From NCBI RefSeq assembly GCF_963677575.1, contig NZ_OY782038.1, forward strand, positions 1,612,001 to 1,676,000: a stretch of 64,000 bases of DNA. The letters are read 5' to 3'. The notes under the pieces were generated by a model, which did no database searches, was not told the origin of the DNA, and was given only the letters and a program-made list of their open reading frames with translations. The DNA comes from an uncultured Draconibacterium sp. (GTDB taxonomy: Bacteria > Bacteroidota > Bacteroidia > Bacteroidales > Prolixibacteraceae). The position numbers and the translations under genes were made by a program. Shown piece after piece: positions 9,805 to 17,851 of the stretch (the stretch's first letter is position 1; the number at the start of each line of letters is the position of its first letter).

Positions 9805-11118
9805 TTAATAGTCAAAGGTTAAATTTTCAATTTCAATAGCTACCTGCTTCACAAAACGTGTTGCCATTCCGCCATCCAATGCCTGGTGATCGTAAGTCAA
9901 ACTCAAGCCCATGTAAGGTACGAATCCGTAAACGCCGTCGCCAAGATCTTTTGGTCGCGGTACAATTGTATTTACTCCCAGAATAGCGACCTGTGGAAGG
10001 TTGATTACCGGCGTAAACATTTCAACGCCGTAGTTTCCAAGGTTTGAAACTGTGAACGATGCAGCCTCAGAAGAAAGTAACTCAGGATCGATACTTCCGG
10101 TACGACAAGCGTCGGCAACTTCTTTAAACTGGTTGCACAAACCTGTAATTGAAAGGTCATCCGCATTTTTAATAACCGGTACCATCAAACCGCGGTCGGT
10201 ATCAACAGCCAAACCTAAATGTACTTTATTGAAGTATTTTACGCTGTCACCAAGGAAATGTGCATTTACATCAGGGAATTGTTTCAGTGCTTTAATAACG
10301 GCGAAACAAACCATATCGTTCAATGTGATATTTGGTGCACCTTCTTTGGCTTTAATTTCTTTACGCAAGGCCAATAATCTTCTTGCATCGGCACCTAAAT
10401 GGTGTGTTAGCTGTGCAGAATTCTGTAACGACTGGTGCATAGCTTTGGCAATCAACTTACGGATATGTGGCATTTTCTTAATCTCGTAATCATCAGCATA
10501 AACCGGATTAGTTCCCAAATCAGATGCTTTAACAGTTCCTGCCAATCCACTGCCTTCTCCTGCTGCTTCAAGACCTTCAGCTTTGGCAACTTCTTTAGCA
10601 AGTGGAGACATTTTCGGCTGCGATGCTTCATAAGCCTTCACATCACGCTCAATTACGCGTCCACCTGGACCTGAACCTTCAATCGATTCGTAAGGAACTG
10701 CATCTTTCTCAGCAAGATTTTTGGCACGTGGGGAAATTTTCACTTTTTCGCCTTCAGCCTTTTCTTTCAGAACAACCTGAACTTCTTCCTCTTTTTCTGC
10801 AGGTTTTTCTTCCACTTCTTCTTTTACTTCAGCCGCTGCGCCAGGTGCGGTTCCGGCTGAAAATTCATCGATGTTTTCGCCCGGCTGGCCAATTACGCCA
10901 ATGGTTTGCAAAACAGGAACCTCATCTCCTTCTTCGCAAAACACAGCAAGCAAAACACCATCTTCTTCAGCTTCCTGCTCGAATGATGCTTTATCAGTTT
11001 CATAAGCAAAGAGCGCTTCGCCCTTTTTCACTTCCTCTCCCACTTCCTTCGTCCATTCGGTAAAGATGCAGGATTCAACAGACTGCCCCTGTCGAGGCAT
11101 TATTATCGGTGTAGCCAT
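9805..11118 (-). CDS. Dihydrolipoamide acyltransferase (E2) with two peripheral-subunit-binding domains
   Basis: A 437-residue E2 starting at the ATG at 11118 (MATPIIMPRQGQ), which begins the lipoyl domain exactly. The lipoyl lysine is Lys43 in ETDKAS. An acidic Glu/Lys/Ala linker (about 85-125) follows, then two candidate E1/E3-binding domains: about 127-164 (ISPRAKNLA ... GSGPGGRV) and about 168-202 (MSPLAKEVA ... GSGLAGTV). The acyltransferase domain occupies about 210-437 with DHQALDGG as catalytic motif. Most E2 proteins have one binding domain, so the duplicate is unusual. It is the first gene of the operon, with a promoter and operator directly upstream (11137-11170). Confidence 0.92.
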   Translation of the reverse strand: MATPIIMPRQGQSVESCIFTEWTKEVGEEVKKGEALFAYETDKASFEQEAEEDGVLLAVFCEEGDEVPVLQTIGVIGQPGENIDEFSAGTAPGAAAEVKEEVEEKPAEKEEEVQVVLKEKAEGEKVKISPRAKNLAEKDAVPYESIEGSGPGGRVIERDVKAYEASQPKMSPLAKEVAKAEGLEAAGEGSGLAGTVKASDLGTNPVYADDYEIKKMPHIRKLIAKAMHQSLQNSAQLTHHLGADARRLLALRKEIKAKEGAPNITLNDMVCFAVIKALKQFPDVNAHFLGDSVKYFNKVHLGLAVDTDRGLMVPVIKNADDLSITGLCNQFKEVADACRTGSIDPELLSSEAASFTVSNLGNYGVEMFTPVINLPQVAILGVNTIVPRPKDLGDGVYGFVPYMGLSLTYDHQALDGGMATRFVKQVAIEIENLTFDY

Positions 11119-11136
11119 AATTTTATTAATTTTCGA

Positions 11137-11167
11137 CAAACTTATATGACTCAACTTGTATTCACAA
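11137..11167 (-). promoter_or_regulatory. Promoter of the E2-E3-E1-PHP-aldolase operon
   Basis: On the minus strand the -7 element TAAGTTTG (plus 11137-11144) fits TAnnTTTG exactly, and a TTG (plus CAA at 11165-11167) lies 20 bases upstream as the -33 element. Transcription would start about 10-15 bases before the E2 ATG. Confidence 0.6.
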
Positions 11168-11170
11168 GTT
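11153..11170. promoter_or_regulatory. Palindromic operator, site 1 (likely GntR)
   Basis: The perfect inverted repeat AACTTGT-ATTC-ACAAGTT lies between and overlapping the -33 and -7 elements of the E2 promoter. A bound protein would block RNA polymerase. The divergent GntR regulator is the natural candidate. Confidence 0.65.
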
Positions 11171-11217
11171 AATTCTTTGTTTTTATTTAAACTCCTAAAC
11201 TACAACCTTTTTCACAT

Positions 11218-11238
11218 ATTTACAAGCAACTTGTAAAT
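11218..11238. promoter_or_regulatory. Palindromic operator, site 2 (likely GntR)
   Basis: The perfect 9-bp arms ATTTACAAG-CAA-CTTGTAAAT share the half-site word CTTGT/ACAAG with site 1, but in the opposite order. It lies about 44 bases upstream of the regulator's own -7 element. Confidence 0.6.
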
Positions 11239-11281
11239 ACATTTATTTAATTTTGTGTTTACATCTAACGAGAAAATCGCT

Positions 11282-11289
11282 TATATTTG
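11282..11289 (+). promoter_or_regulatory. -7 element of the GntR gene
   Basis: TATATTTG matches the Bacteroidota TAnnTTTG element and lies 25 bases before the preferred ATG at 11315. A matching -33 TTG is not clear. Confidence 0.5.
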
Positions 11290-11314
11290 TCACCTGAGAA
11301 AAAAATCAAAAAAA

Positions 11315-12034
11315 ATGCGTCTGAGCAAAAATTTACCACAATACAAAGTTGTTTACGAAATTATTCGCAAACACATATCAGATGGAGTTTATCTGAAAGG
11401 AGATATTCTCCCGTCAGAAAACGAACTTTGTGCGGTACATCAGACGACCCGGCCTACTATACGAAAGGCACTCGACCGCCTTGTTCACGAAGGCTACATT
11501 AAAAAGAAACAGGGAAAAGGAAGTATTGTAATGGGCGTTCCTCAGGGTGTTGGAATCCTATCTTTATCAGGAACGACCAGCGCTGTGGGACAGGAAAACC
11601 TGCTTACGGAGATTATTGTAAAACCGGAGATCAGGCAATGGGACACATCAAACCTGGCATACCCACTGCTAAATGACGAGGAAGAATTTGGCTGTATTTA
11701 TTTCGAGCGACTACGCATCATGAACAAGCAGCCTGTTTTTTATGATATTACCATGATGCCCAATATCAACTTGCGTCGATTTATCAGCCGGAACCTGGAG
11801 AACAAATCCTTGTTCAACATTTTGCGCACCATGTACGACATCGAAATTACCGGTGGAGAACAGCGCCTGATGGCTATTCTTGCTGACAAGAAAATTCAGG
11901 AATACCTGAATGTAAAAGAAGGTCACCCAATCCTTCACCTCAACCGCAAACTGGAAACCAGTCGCGAAGGCTTTTTTATTTATAGCCAGGTTTACTGTAA
12001 TAGCGAGAAGTACGCTATTTTCGGAACGTTTTAG
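11315..12034 (+). CDS. GntR-family (HutC-type) transcriptional regulator
   Basis: A 239-residue protein with an N-terminal winged helix (about 5-75; VYEIIRKHI, DILPSENELC, TTRPTIRKALDRLV, KKQGKGS) and a C-terminal UTRA ligand-binding domain (about 95-239) of the kind that senses sugars and their phosphates. The start is the ATG at 11315. The GTG at 11255 would place the -7 element inside the coding region. It is divergent from the dehydrogenase-complex operon, and the two palindromes in the shared spacer suggest it represses both that operon and itself until a pathway intermediate binds. Confidence 0.92.
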   Translation: MRLSKNLPQYKVVYEIIRKHISDGVYLKGDILPSENELCAVHQTTRPTIRKALDRLVHEGYIKKKQGKGSIVMGVPQGVGILSLSGTTSAVGQENLLTEIIVKPEIRQWDTSNLAYPLLNDEEEFGCIYFERLRIMNKQPVFYDITMMPNINLRRFISRNLENKSLFNILRTMYDIEITGGEQRLMAILADKKIQEYLNVKEGHPILHLNRKLETSREGFFIYSQVYCNSEKYAIFGTF

Positions 12035-12061
12035 GAAAAATAGGATATACAAAAAACATTA

Positions 12062-12145
12062 TCCACGAATTTCACAAATTACACTAAAAACATTTTTGAC
12101 CAAATTAACGATATAAAAATTGGTGTAATCCGAGTAATTCGTGGA
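12062..12145. repeat. Imperfect inverted repeat between convergent genes
   Basis: The arms 12062-12086 (TCCACGAATTTCACAAATTA, then CACTA) and 12121-12145 (TGGTGTAATCCGAGTAATTC, then GTGGA) pair with a few mismatches around a 34-nt loop. It lies between the ends of the GntR gene and the tandem aldolase gene. It may act as a terminator-like structure, and its wording resembles other spacer repeats in this window. Confidence 0.6.
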
Positions 12146-12173
12146 CTTTTAAACAGACTCTTTTACGGTATTT

Positions 12174-13469
12174 CTACGATAGAAATTTCTTCCTTAAATC
12201 TTCAATCTGTTCCTGATTGATTGGAACAAGTTTACCTAGTGAAGCTCCCATGGTTAGTGACTTGGCACTAAACTCTGCAACTTCCAGTTTATCGAATGTT
12301 CCTAGCAGTTTGTCGCCGGTTACCAAAACTGAATCGTTGTTAATGATTACTGCAGGCGTATTTTCTCCCAACGTATTCAAAATGGTTTCTTCGCCGGCAA
12401 AGTGCGATCCGAAAGGCACATTTGGAATGTCTTGCAGGAAAATCCAACTTTCAGGAATGGTACGAACATCGATTTTTTCACCTGTTACACTGTAAGCCAT
12501 CAGGTAAGGCGTTTGTGTAAGAATAATGGAATTGATGTGCGGAAAACGTTTGTAAATCTCCTGGTGCAGCCAGGTTGAACGACTCGGAATTTTTCCGGGT
12601 TCGCGTTTACCGTCTTTAATCTGGACAATATCTTTCAATTGAATATCCCAGCGTGCAACATTGGTTGGTGTAATCAGAAAATCATTGCCTTTCCAACGCA
12701 CCGAAACTGTTCCGTATGAACTGATCATCATTCCCTGATCGCAGGCACGTAAAACAATACGTTGTATCATTTCGCGAATAGCACGTTCGTCGGAAGGATG
12801 CTCCACTTTCTTCATCTCCGGCAGCAACCTTGGAATCTGGTTTTCAAATGCATCGATCTGCTCATCCGACAGATAATTGGGCTTACCAATTGTGCTTCCG
12901 TTTATCAAAGTGCGGGCACAAAATTCCATGGTCTCGAAACGCTGATAGGCATCACTTAAATCGGCACCACCCACTACGGTTCCGTGGTTTTCCATAATTA
13001 CGGCGTTCACTCCTTTTGCAAACTCATCGGCAATTACATCGCCCAACTCATTACTTCCGGGCAAAGCGTAAGGCGCATAACCAATTGGTCCGCAAACATG
13101 TTTTGCCTGTGGAATAACGTTGGTATCAGGAATTTGACGAACGATACTAAACGAAACCAATGCCGGCGGGTGCGCATGTATAACAGCCGTAATCTCAGGA
13201 CGACATTTATAAATGGCAATATGAAACGGATACTCCGATGACGGTTTGTGACGCCCCTCGATGCTTCCATCCTTTTTCACACAAATAATATCCGTCGAAC
13301 GCAGCGTTCCTTTGTCAATGGCCGAAGGCGTTACCCACACATCACCATTTTCGTCGATTATCGAAATATTTCCGCCGGAAGTTGTAGTCAACCCTCCCTT
13401 GTAAATTTTATCAATAATCATAATGATCTGGTCGCGCGGGTGCATCCATTTCGTATTCAATTTTCTCAT
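12174..13469 (-). CDS. Tandem class II aldolase/adducin protein with inactive second domain
   Basis: A 431-residue protein made of two class II aldolase domains. The first (about 10-215) keeps the site: GGNIS 32-36, Glu79, His98 and His100 in HAHPP, His162 in ENHG. The second (about 230-425) has the same fold pattern but has lost these residues by alignment: Glu79 becomes Ser298, the two His become Leu317 and Gln319, and the third becomes Asp in NNDS. Only one half should be catalytic. The gene is last in the rhaT-rhaM-rhaA-kinase operon and probably cleaves rhamnulose-1-phosphate (or fuculose-1-phosphate) to DHAP and lactaldehyde, the RhaD role. Confidence 0.85.
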   Translation of the reverse strand: MRKLNTKWMHPRDQIIMIIDKIYKGGLTTTSGGNISIIDENGDVWVTPSAIDKGTLRSTDIICVKKDGSIEGRHKPSSEYPFHIAIYKCRPEITAVIHAHPPALVSFSIVRQIPDTNVIPQAKHVCGPIGYAPYALPGSNELGDVIADEFAKGVNAVIMENHGTVVGGADLSDAYQRFETMEFCARTLINGSTIGKPNYLSDEQIDAFENQIPRLLPEMKKVEHPSDERAIREMIQRIVLRACDQGMMISSYGTVSVRWKGNDFLITPTNVARWDIQLKDIVQIKDGKREPGKIPSRSTWLHQEIYKRFPHINSIILTQTPYLMAYSVTGEKIDVRTIPESWIFLQDIPNVPFGSHFAGEETILNTLGENTPAVIINNDSVLVTGDKLLGTFDKLEVAEFSAKSLTMGASLGKLVPINQEQIEDLRKKFLS

Positions 13470-13518
13470 TTTCTATATTTTAAACTATTAGCTGTCTGTA
13501 TTGAAAAATGCTTCGTTC

Positions 13519-14880
13519 TTACTCCTGAATTCCAAGATCGAGTTTTGCGACATCGGCATCCGACAAAGTATCGGAGATCACCATTGCAGCACCCAACGCA
13601 CTAGAATTATCAATTTCTGAGATCAGAACTTTTTTAGCAGGGAAACTCTTTTTCAGCAACTCGATAAAAATCAGGTTTCGGGCAAAACCACCTGAAACAT
13701 AAAGAATATCGGTATCATCATTCTCAGGAACAACCAGATTAATGCTTGTTATACAAAGTGCCGTCAGATCGATCATCAACTTGGTGTATGCTTCCTCGTA
13801 ATTCGCAAAAACATTCAGGTCAACCTCTTTCAGACCTTCTTCAAAACTTTCCTTGCCATTGGGGAAATATACGGAGGTGTCGCTGTATTTGTTTGAAAGC
13901 GCATCAACCAATTTCTGGTCGTTTTTCACTTTTTTAAATGAGTCTTGCGCAACATCGAAATGTTTAGTCAGTTTTTCGGCCCAAACTTCGTGGAAATGCC
14001 CCATAAACAAACGCGAAGACTTTACCTGATCTTTGGTTGGCGTTAGGAAACATAAACAGTCTTGCTCCAACTCACTTGCAGTTAGAGGCTCCTCGTTATA
14101 TGGATTCATGTTTATGCACCACGTTCCGGTTGAGACAAGGATAAATTTAGCCGGACTAGCTTTTAAGTAAGGCACCAACGATGCCGAACTATCATGAATA
14201 CCAGTACCAACTTTTACTTCTTTTCCTGCTACATCAGCCGGAAAAACAACATCGTTATTAATTGGAGTTGGAAGCGCAACTTCGTTATCCGAAAGCCACT
14301 GATGGTATTTCATCTGATCGAAATCCCACATAAAGGTGTGACAACCAATTGATGTAGGTTCCGAAACTATTTCGTTTGATAAAGTGTACGATAAATATTG
14401 TGGGAAATGTAAAACCGATTTTGCCTTTTCGTAAACCGCTGTTTTCTGGTCTTTCAGCCATAAAATCTGGATACCGGAATTCAGCAACAGCCCCAATGCA
14501 GGGCTGGCAGTTTTTCGGCAAAATTCATTTTTCCCACCGTATTGCTCAAAAAGACCGTTTGCAATCGTTTCAGGAATTTCCTTTAAATAGTTGTAAACCG
14601 GTGTCAGGCGTTGTCCCTTCTCATCCAGAAACATCAGCGATGCGCCGTAGGTTGAGAAATTTACTCCTTTTAAATCGTATTCATCGCCGGCAACAATTTC
14701 TTCCAGACTTTTACTTATCCACGATGTAATCATGTCAATGTCGTCACACTCAAATCCATCATCATCGGTTATCACCGGAAACTTCTCTTCGTGTTGCTTT
14801 ACAACTTTGAAGTTACTATCGAATAACAATATTTTTTTGTTGGTTTTTCCTATGTCGAAAACAGCTATTACTTCGGTCAT
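13519..14880 (-). CDS. rhaB: FGGY-family carbohydrate kinase, probable rhamnulokinase
   Basis: A 453-residue FGGY kinase with the first phosphate loop FDIGKTNKK near residue 8, STYGAS near 97, the ATPase loop STGTWCINM near 255 and a C-terminal adenosine motif (YVSGGFARN). It would phosphorylate the ketose made by the isomerase encoded next to it. Its position between L-rhamnose isomerase and an aldolase makes rhamnulose the likely substrate. The sequence is shorter than E. coli RhaB (about 489), and the closest subfamily could equally be fuculokinase-like, so the symbol rests on context. Confidence 0.8.
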   Translation of the reverse strand: MTEVIAVFDIGKTNKKILLFDSNFKVVKQHEEKFPVITDDDGFECDDIDMITSWISKSLEEIVAGDEYDLKGVNFSTYGASLMFLDEKGQRLTPVYNYLKEIPETIANGLFEQYGGKNEFCRKTASPALGLLLNSGIQILWLKDQKTAVYEKAKSVLHFPQYLSYTLSNEIVSEPTSIGCHTFMWDFDQMKYHQWLSDNEVALPTPINNDVVFPADVAGKEVKVGTGIHDSSASLVPYLKASPAKFILVSTGTWCINMNPYNEEPLTASELEQDCLCFLTPTKDQVKSSRLFMGHFHEVWAEKLTKHFDVAQDSFKKVKNDQKLVDALSNKYSDTSVYFPNGKESFEEGLKEVDLNVFANYEEAYTKLMIDLTALCITSINLVVPENDDTDILYVSGGFARNLIFIELLKKSFPAKKVLISEIDNSSALGAAMVISDTLSDADVAKLDLGIQE

Positions 14881-14898
14881 TTTGCAGGTTTAAAAAAA

Positions 14899-14950
14899 CA
14901 TTCCTCCCCTGCCATTATCCGCAAAAACGGTAAGGCAGAGAGAGGAAATG
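14899..14950 (-). other. Intercistronic hairpin between kinase and isomerase genes
   Basis: The arms CATTCCTCCCCTGCC (14899-14913) and GGCAGAGAGAGGAAATG (14934-14950) pair imperfectly, with a smaller CCG/CGG stem nested inside. There is no T-tract, so RNA processing or mRNA stability is more likely than termination. Confidence 0.5.
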
Positions 14951-14966
14951 AATTTTGAGACTAAAC

Positions 14967-16229
14967 TTATCTTTTTAATAAAACATCCTTTTCGTATTCC
15001 TGAATTTCAGAAATATAACCCATTCCGGTTGGAACACCTTCCTGCAAACAGTAGTAATCCCAAACAGCGCTGAATGGCATTGTTTTCAGTTCTTCCAACA
15101 TCGCCAATCGTTCGAAATTCTGACCGGCCTCCTCAACTGCAACCAGATCTTTAGTTGGCTCCAACATCGCAATTAAGAATGCTTTTTGGGCAGCGCGTGT
15201 ACCGGTTACATAAGCACCAATACGGTTGATAGATGCATCGAAGAAGTCGAGACCAACATTTACACGACTCATAAAATCGTTACGTACAATTTCTGATGCA
15301 ATTAATTGGATTTCCTCGTTAAGTGTAACAACGTGGTCAGAGTCCCAACGCACAGGACGAGTTACGTGCAACAACAAACCGTCAACGTACTGAAGAACTG
15401 CAGAAATCTTGTCACCTGCAATTTCGGTTGGGTGATAGTGACCATTGTCGATACACATCAGAATATTGTTTTTTACTGCATACCCCACATAGAATTCATT
15501 CGAACCAACAGTCATTGATTCCAGACCTATACCGAAAGTTTTACTTTCAACTGCATCTTTCATGTGTTCTTTCGGGTATTTTGTTGCCATACCTTCGTCC
15601 AGCGATTTTTGCAATAAAGTGCGATATCCATTTCTGTCGATCGGAGTATCTTTTGATCCGTCAGGCACCCATGTATTGTGTACACAAGGCGTTCCCAGCT
15701 GTTTTCCTGCTTCGGCAGAAATAGCACGGCAACGCTTCAGGTGTTCTACCCAAAACTGACGGATTTTTTCATCCTTACTTGATAAAGTAAAACCATCGGC
15801 AGCATTCGGGTGAGCAAAGAAAGTACCATTAAAGTCCATACCGATTCCTTGTTCTTTACACCAATCGATCCAGCCCTGGAAATGTTTCAATTCAATTTGG
15901 TCACGATCTACTACTTCGCCACCAAACTCGCCATAAATAGCATGCAAATTCACACGCTGATTACCAGGAAGCAATGACATTACTTTTTCAAGATCCTGAC
16001 GAACATCGGCAATTGATTTTGCTTTGCCGGGATAGTTACCGGTTGTTTGGATACCACCGCCTGAAAGTGTTGCATCGGAAGTTTCAAAACCACCGACATC
16101 GTCAGTTTGCCAGCAATGCAGCGAAATGGTTAGCTCGCTCATTTTTTTCAATGCTGCTTCAGTATCCACACCTATTGCGGCATATTGCTCTTTGGCCAGG
16201 TCATAAGCCTTTTTGATTGATTCACTCAT
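14967..16229 (-). CDS. rhaA: L-rhamnose isomerase
   Basis: A 420-residue protein, collinear with E. coli RhaA (419 residues) from end to end. Recognisable blocks include SLHCWQTDDVGGFE, GGGIQTTGNYPGKA, AVESKTFGIGLES, GHYHPTEIAGDK, RPVRWDSDHVV and GLDFFDASINRI, which carry the metal and substrate ligands. It converts L-rhamnose to L-rhamnulose in the cytoplasm. The start at 16229 gives the standard N-terminus. It follows the mutarotase gene by 24 bases in the leftward rha operon. Confidence 0.97.
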   Translation of the reverse strand: MSESIKKAYDLAKEQYAAIGVDTEAALKKMSELTISLHCWQTDDVGGFETSDATLSGGGIQTTGNYPGKAKSIADVRQDLEKVMSLLPGNQRVNLHAIYGEFGGEVVDRDQIELKHFQGWIDWCKEQGIGMDFNGTFFAHPNAADGFTLSSKDEKIRQFWVEHLKRCRAISAEAGKQLGTPCVHNTWVPDGSKDTPIDRNGYRTLLQKSLDEGMATKYPKEHMKDAVESKTFGIGLESMTVGSNEFYVGYAVKNNILMCIDNGHYHPTEIAGDKISAVLQYVDGLLLHVTRPVRWDSDHVVTLNEEIQLIASEIVRNDFMSRVNVGLDFFDASINRIGAYVTGTRAAQKAFLIAMLEPTKDLVAVEEAGQNFERLAMLEELKTMPFSAVWDYYCLQEGVPTGMGYISEIQEYEKDVLLKR

Positions 16230-16253
16230 AATTATTGTCTTATTGATTTCTAT

Positions 16254-16568
16254 CTATTCTATATAAAAAACTTCCTCCAATGGAACCGAAACAGGCGAAT
16301 TATCAGGATTTGATTTCATGATGTCTTTCATGTAAGCCCACCACTTTTGTACAGTTTCAGTTTGCCCCAAATCCTGCGAACCACCGTCGCCAATTACCTT
16401 CTGAAATGCAAACAAGGTGTTTGTTTCTTCATCCAAAAAAATGGAGTATTCACTTATCCCAGCATCTTTCAGTAATTGTTTCAGCTCCGGCCAAATTTCA
16501 GCGTGTCGTTTTTTATATTCTTCTTTTTGCCCCTCGTTGAGGTACATTTTAAAAGCCAGCCTTTTCAT
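16254..16568 (-). CDS. rhaM: L-rhamnose mutarotase
   Basis: A 104-residue protein from the ATG at 16568, the same length as E. coli RhaM. The start MKRLAFKMYL and the segment KRHAEIWPEL carry the conserved His of this dimeric alpha/beta-barrel family, and the C-terminal QKWWAYMKDIM is also typical. It speeds exchange between alpha and beta L-rhamnose before isomerisation. An upstream extension of 12 codons is open but overlaps the end of rhaT and is not needed. Confidence 0.95.
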   Translation of the reverse strand: MKRLAFKMYLNEGQKEEYKKRHAEIWPELKQLLKDAGISEYSIFLDEETNTLFAFQKVIGDGGSQDLGQTETVQKWWAYMKDIMKSNPDNSPVSVPLEEVFYIE

Positions 16569-16590
16569 CTGTTTCAAATTTTTTGATTCA

Positions 16591-17718
16591 TTATCCCAGG
16601 GCATTTAATTCAGGATACAACCATTTGGCTATTCCTATTACGATAACCGATAAAAGAATGGTTCCAATTCCTATAAGAATCATATTGAAAGCCTTTCTGG
16701 AAACACTTCTCCACTCCTTCCGATAAAATCCCCAAAGGTTTGCAGTAAGAATGATAGTTGCCATGTGAAGCGTCCACGAACTGGCTCCGTTACCAATCTT
16801 GGTTTCCCCCATTCCGTAAAAAAAGAACTGAAGAAACCAGGTTGTTCCAGCCAGTGCACAGAAAAGGTAATTACGCAGTAATGGCGTTTTTTTGCTAACA
16901 AAATCGCTGCCGGTTTTATTTTTTAAGATCAGTGCAAGCGACCACAAAAAGTTGGTTGTTAAACCACCCCATAGAATCACAAAAAATATGATATTGTTTT
17001 CGAAGAGGTATTTAAATCCGCTGCCATTTTCTGTTACAAAAGAATAGTTCTGCTCCACAGCCATCGACCGGGCTACTTCGGCCATTTCTTTTCCAGTATC
17101 GATTCCGAAACTAAAAAACGCACTTAAAACACCCGAGATAACGGCTATAATAAGTCCTTTTGCCAGTTTAAATTCTTCGTTTACACCTTCTTTATTACCT
17201 GCCAGATCGCGGTCTTTTATAATCCCGGCGCGTCCACTCAAAATAATCCCAACTACCAAAATAACAATCCCAAGTAACACTATTCGGCCACCTGTTGAAC
17301 CAAAAAGATCAGAAAAAGAAAGTCCTTCGGGAAGCAAATCGGCAACTCCCGGAATATTACGTAAGATCGGTAAACCCAGCGAACCTACCACTGAAGTTAT
17401 TCCTAATAAAACGGAATTACCCAACGACATGCCCAGATAGCGAATGGCCAAACCATAAGTTAGTCCGCCAATCCCCCACAGCAACCCCATTATGTAAGTA
17501 TTGCGGATAACACTTCCTTCGGCTGATTGCAATATTCCCTGCCAATCGGGAATAGTTAAAACAACAGCCAGGTAAGGCATAATCAGCCATGAGAATATCC
17601 CTCCCGTGATCCAGTAGATTTCCCATCGCCATTTATTCACCCAGTTATAAGGCATGTACCAACTTCCGGATGCCATACCTCCAAGCGAATGAAAAATAAT
17701 TCCAAGTAGAGCTTGCAT
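16591..17718 (-). CDS. rhaT: L-rhamnose/proton symporter
   Basis: A 375-residue inner-membrane protein with about ten hydrophobic segments. It resembles E. coli RhaT (344 residues), with matching GGLTYGLAIRYLGMSLG and a C-terminal GNGASSWTLHMA segment. RhaT imports L-rhamnose with protons. It is the first gene of the leftward operon rhaT-rhaM-rhaA-rhaB-aldolase. The promoter at 17778-17808 lies in the spacer shared with the divergent AraC regulator. Confidence 0.93.
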   Translation of the reverse strand: MQALLGIIFHSLGGMASGSWYMPYNWVNKWRWEIYWITGGIFSWLIMPYLAVVLTIPDWQGILQSAEGSVIRNTYIMGLLWGIGGLTYGLAIRYLGMSLGNSVLLGITSVVGSLGLPILRNIPGVADLLPEGLSFSDLFGSTGGRIVLLGIVILVVGIILSGRAGIIKDRDLAGNKEGVNEEFKLAKGLIIAVISGVLSAFFSFGIDTGKEMAEVARSMAVEQNYSFVTENGSGFKYLFENNIIFFVILWGGLTTNFLWSLALILKNKTGSDFVSKKTPLLRNYLFCALAGTTWFLQFFFYGMGETKIGNGASSWTLHMATIILTANLWGFYRKEWRSVSRKAFNMILIGIGTILLSVIVIGIAKWLYPELNALG

Positions 17719-17777
17719 TTTGATTAATTTTTAATTGGTTTTAAAAAAGTTCTAAGTTCTATTCTGTAAAGACGGAT

Positions 17778-17808
17778 CAAAAATATTATGCTTTTTTTAG
17801 CTCATCAA
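17778..17808 (-). promoter_or_regulatory. Promoter of the rhaT operon
   Basis: Minus-strand -7 element TATTTTTG (plus 17778-17785) and a TTG (plus CAA 17806-17808), 20 bases apart, fit the Bacteroidota consensus. The predicted transcript has a leader of about 50 bases before rhaT. Confidence 0.55.
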
Positions 17809-17851
17809 TACAGAAACTGGCAAATAATTTATATTTTTTGGCACAATTTGA

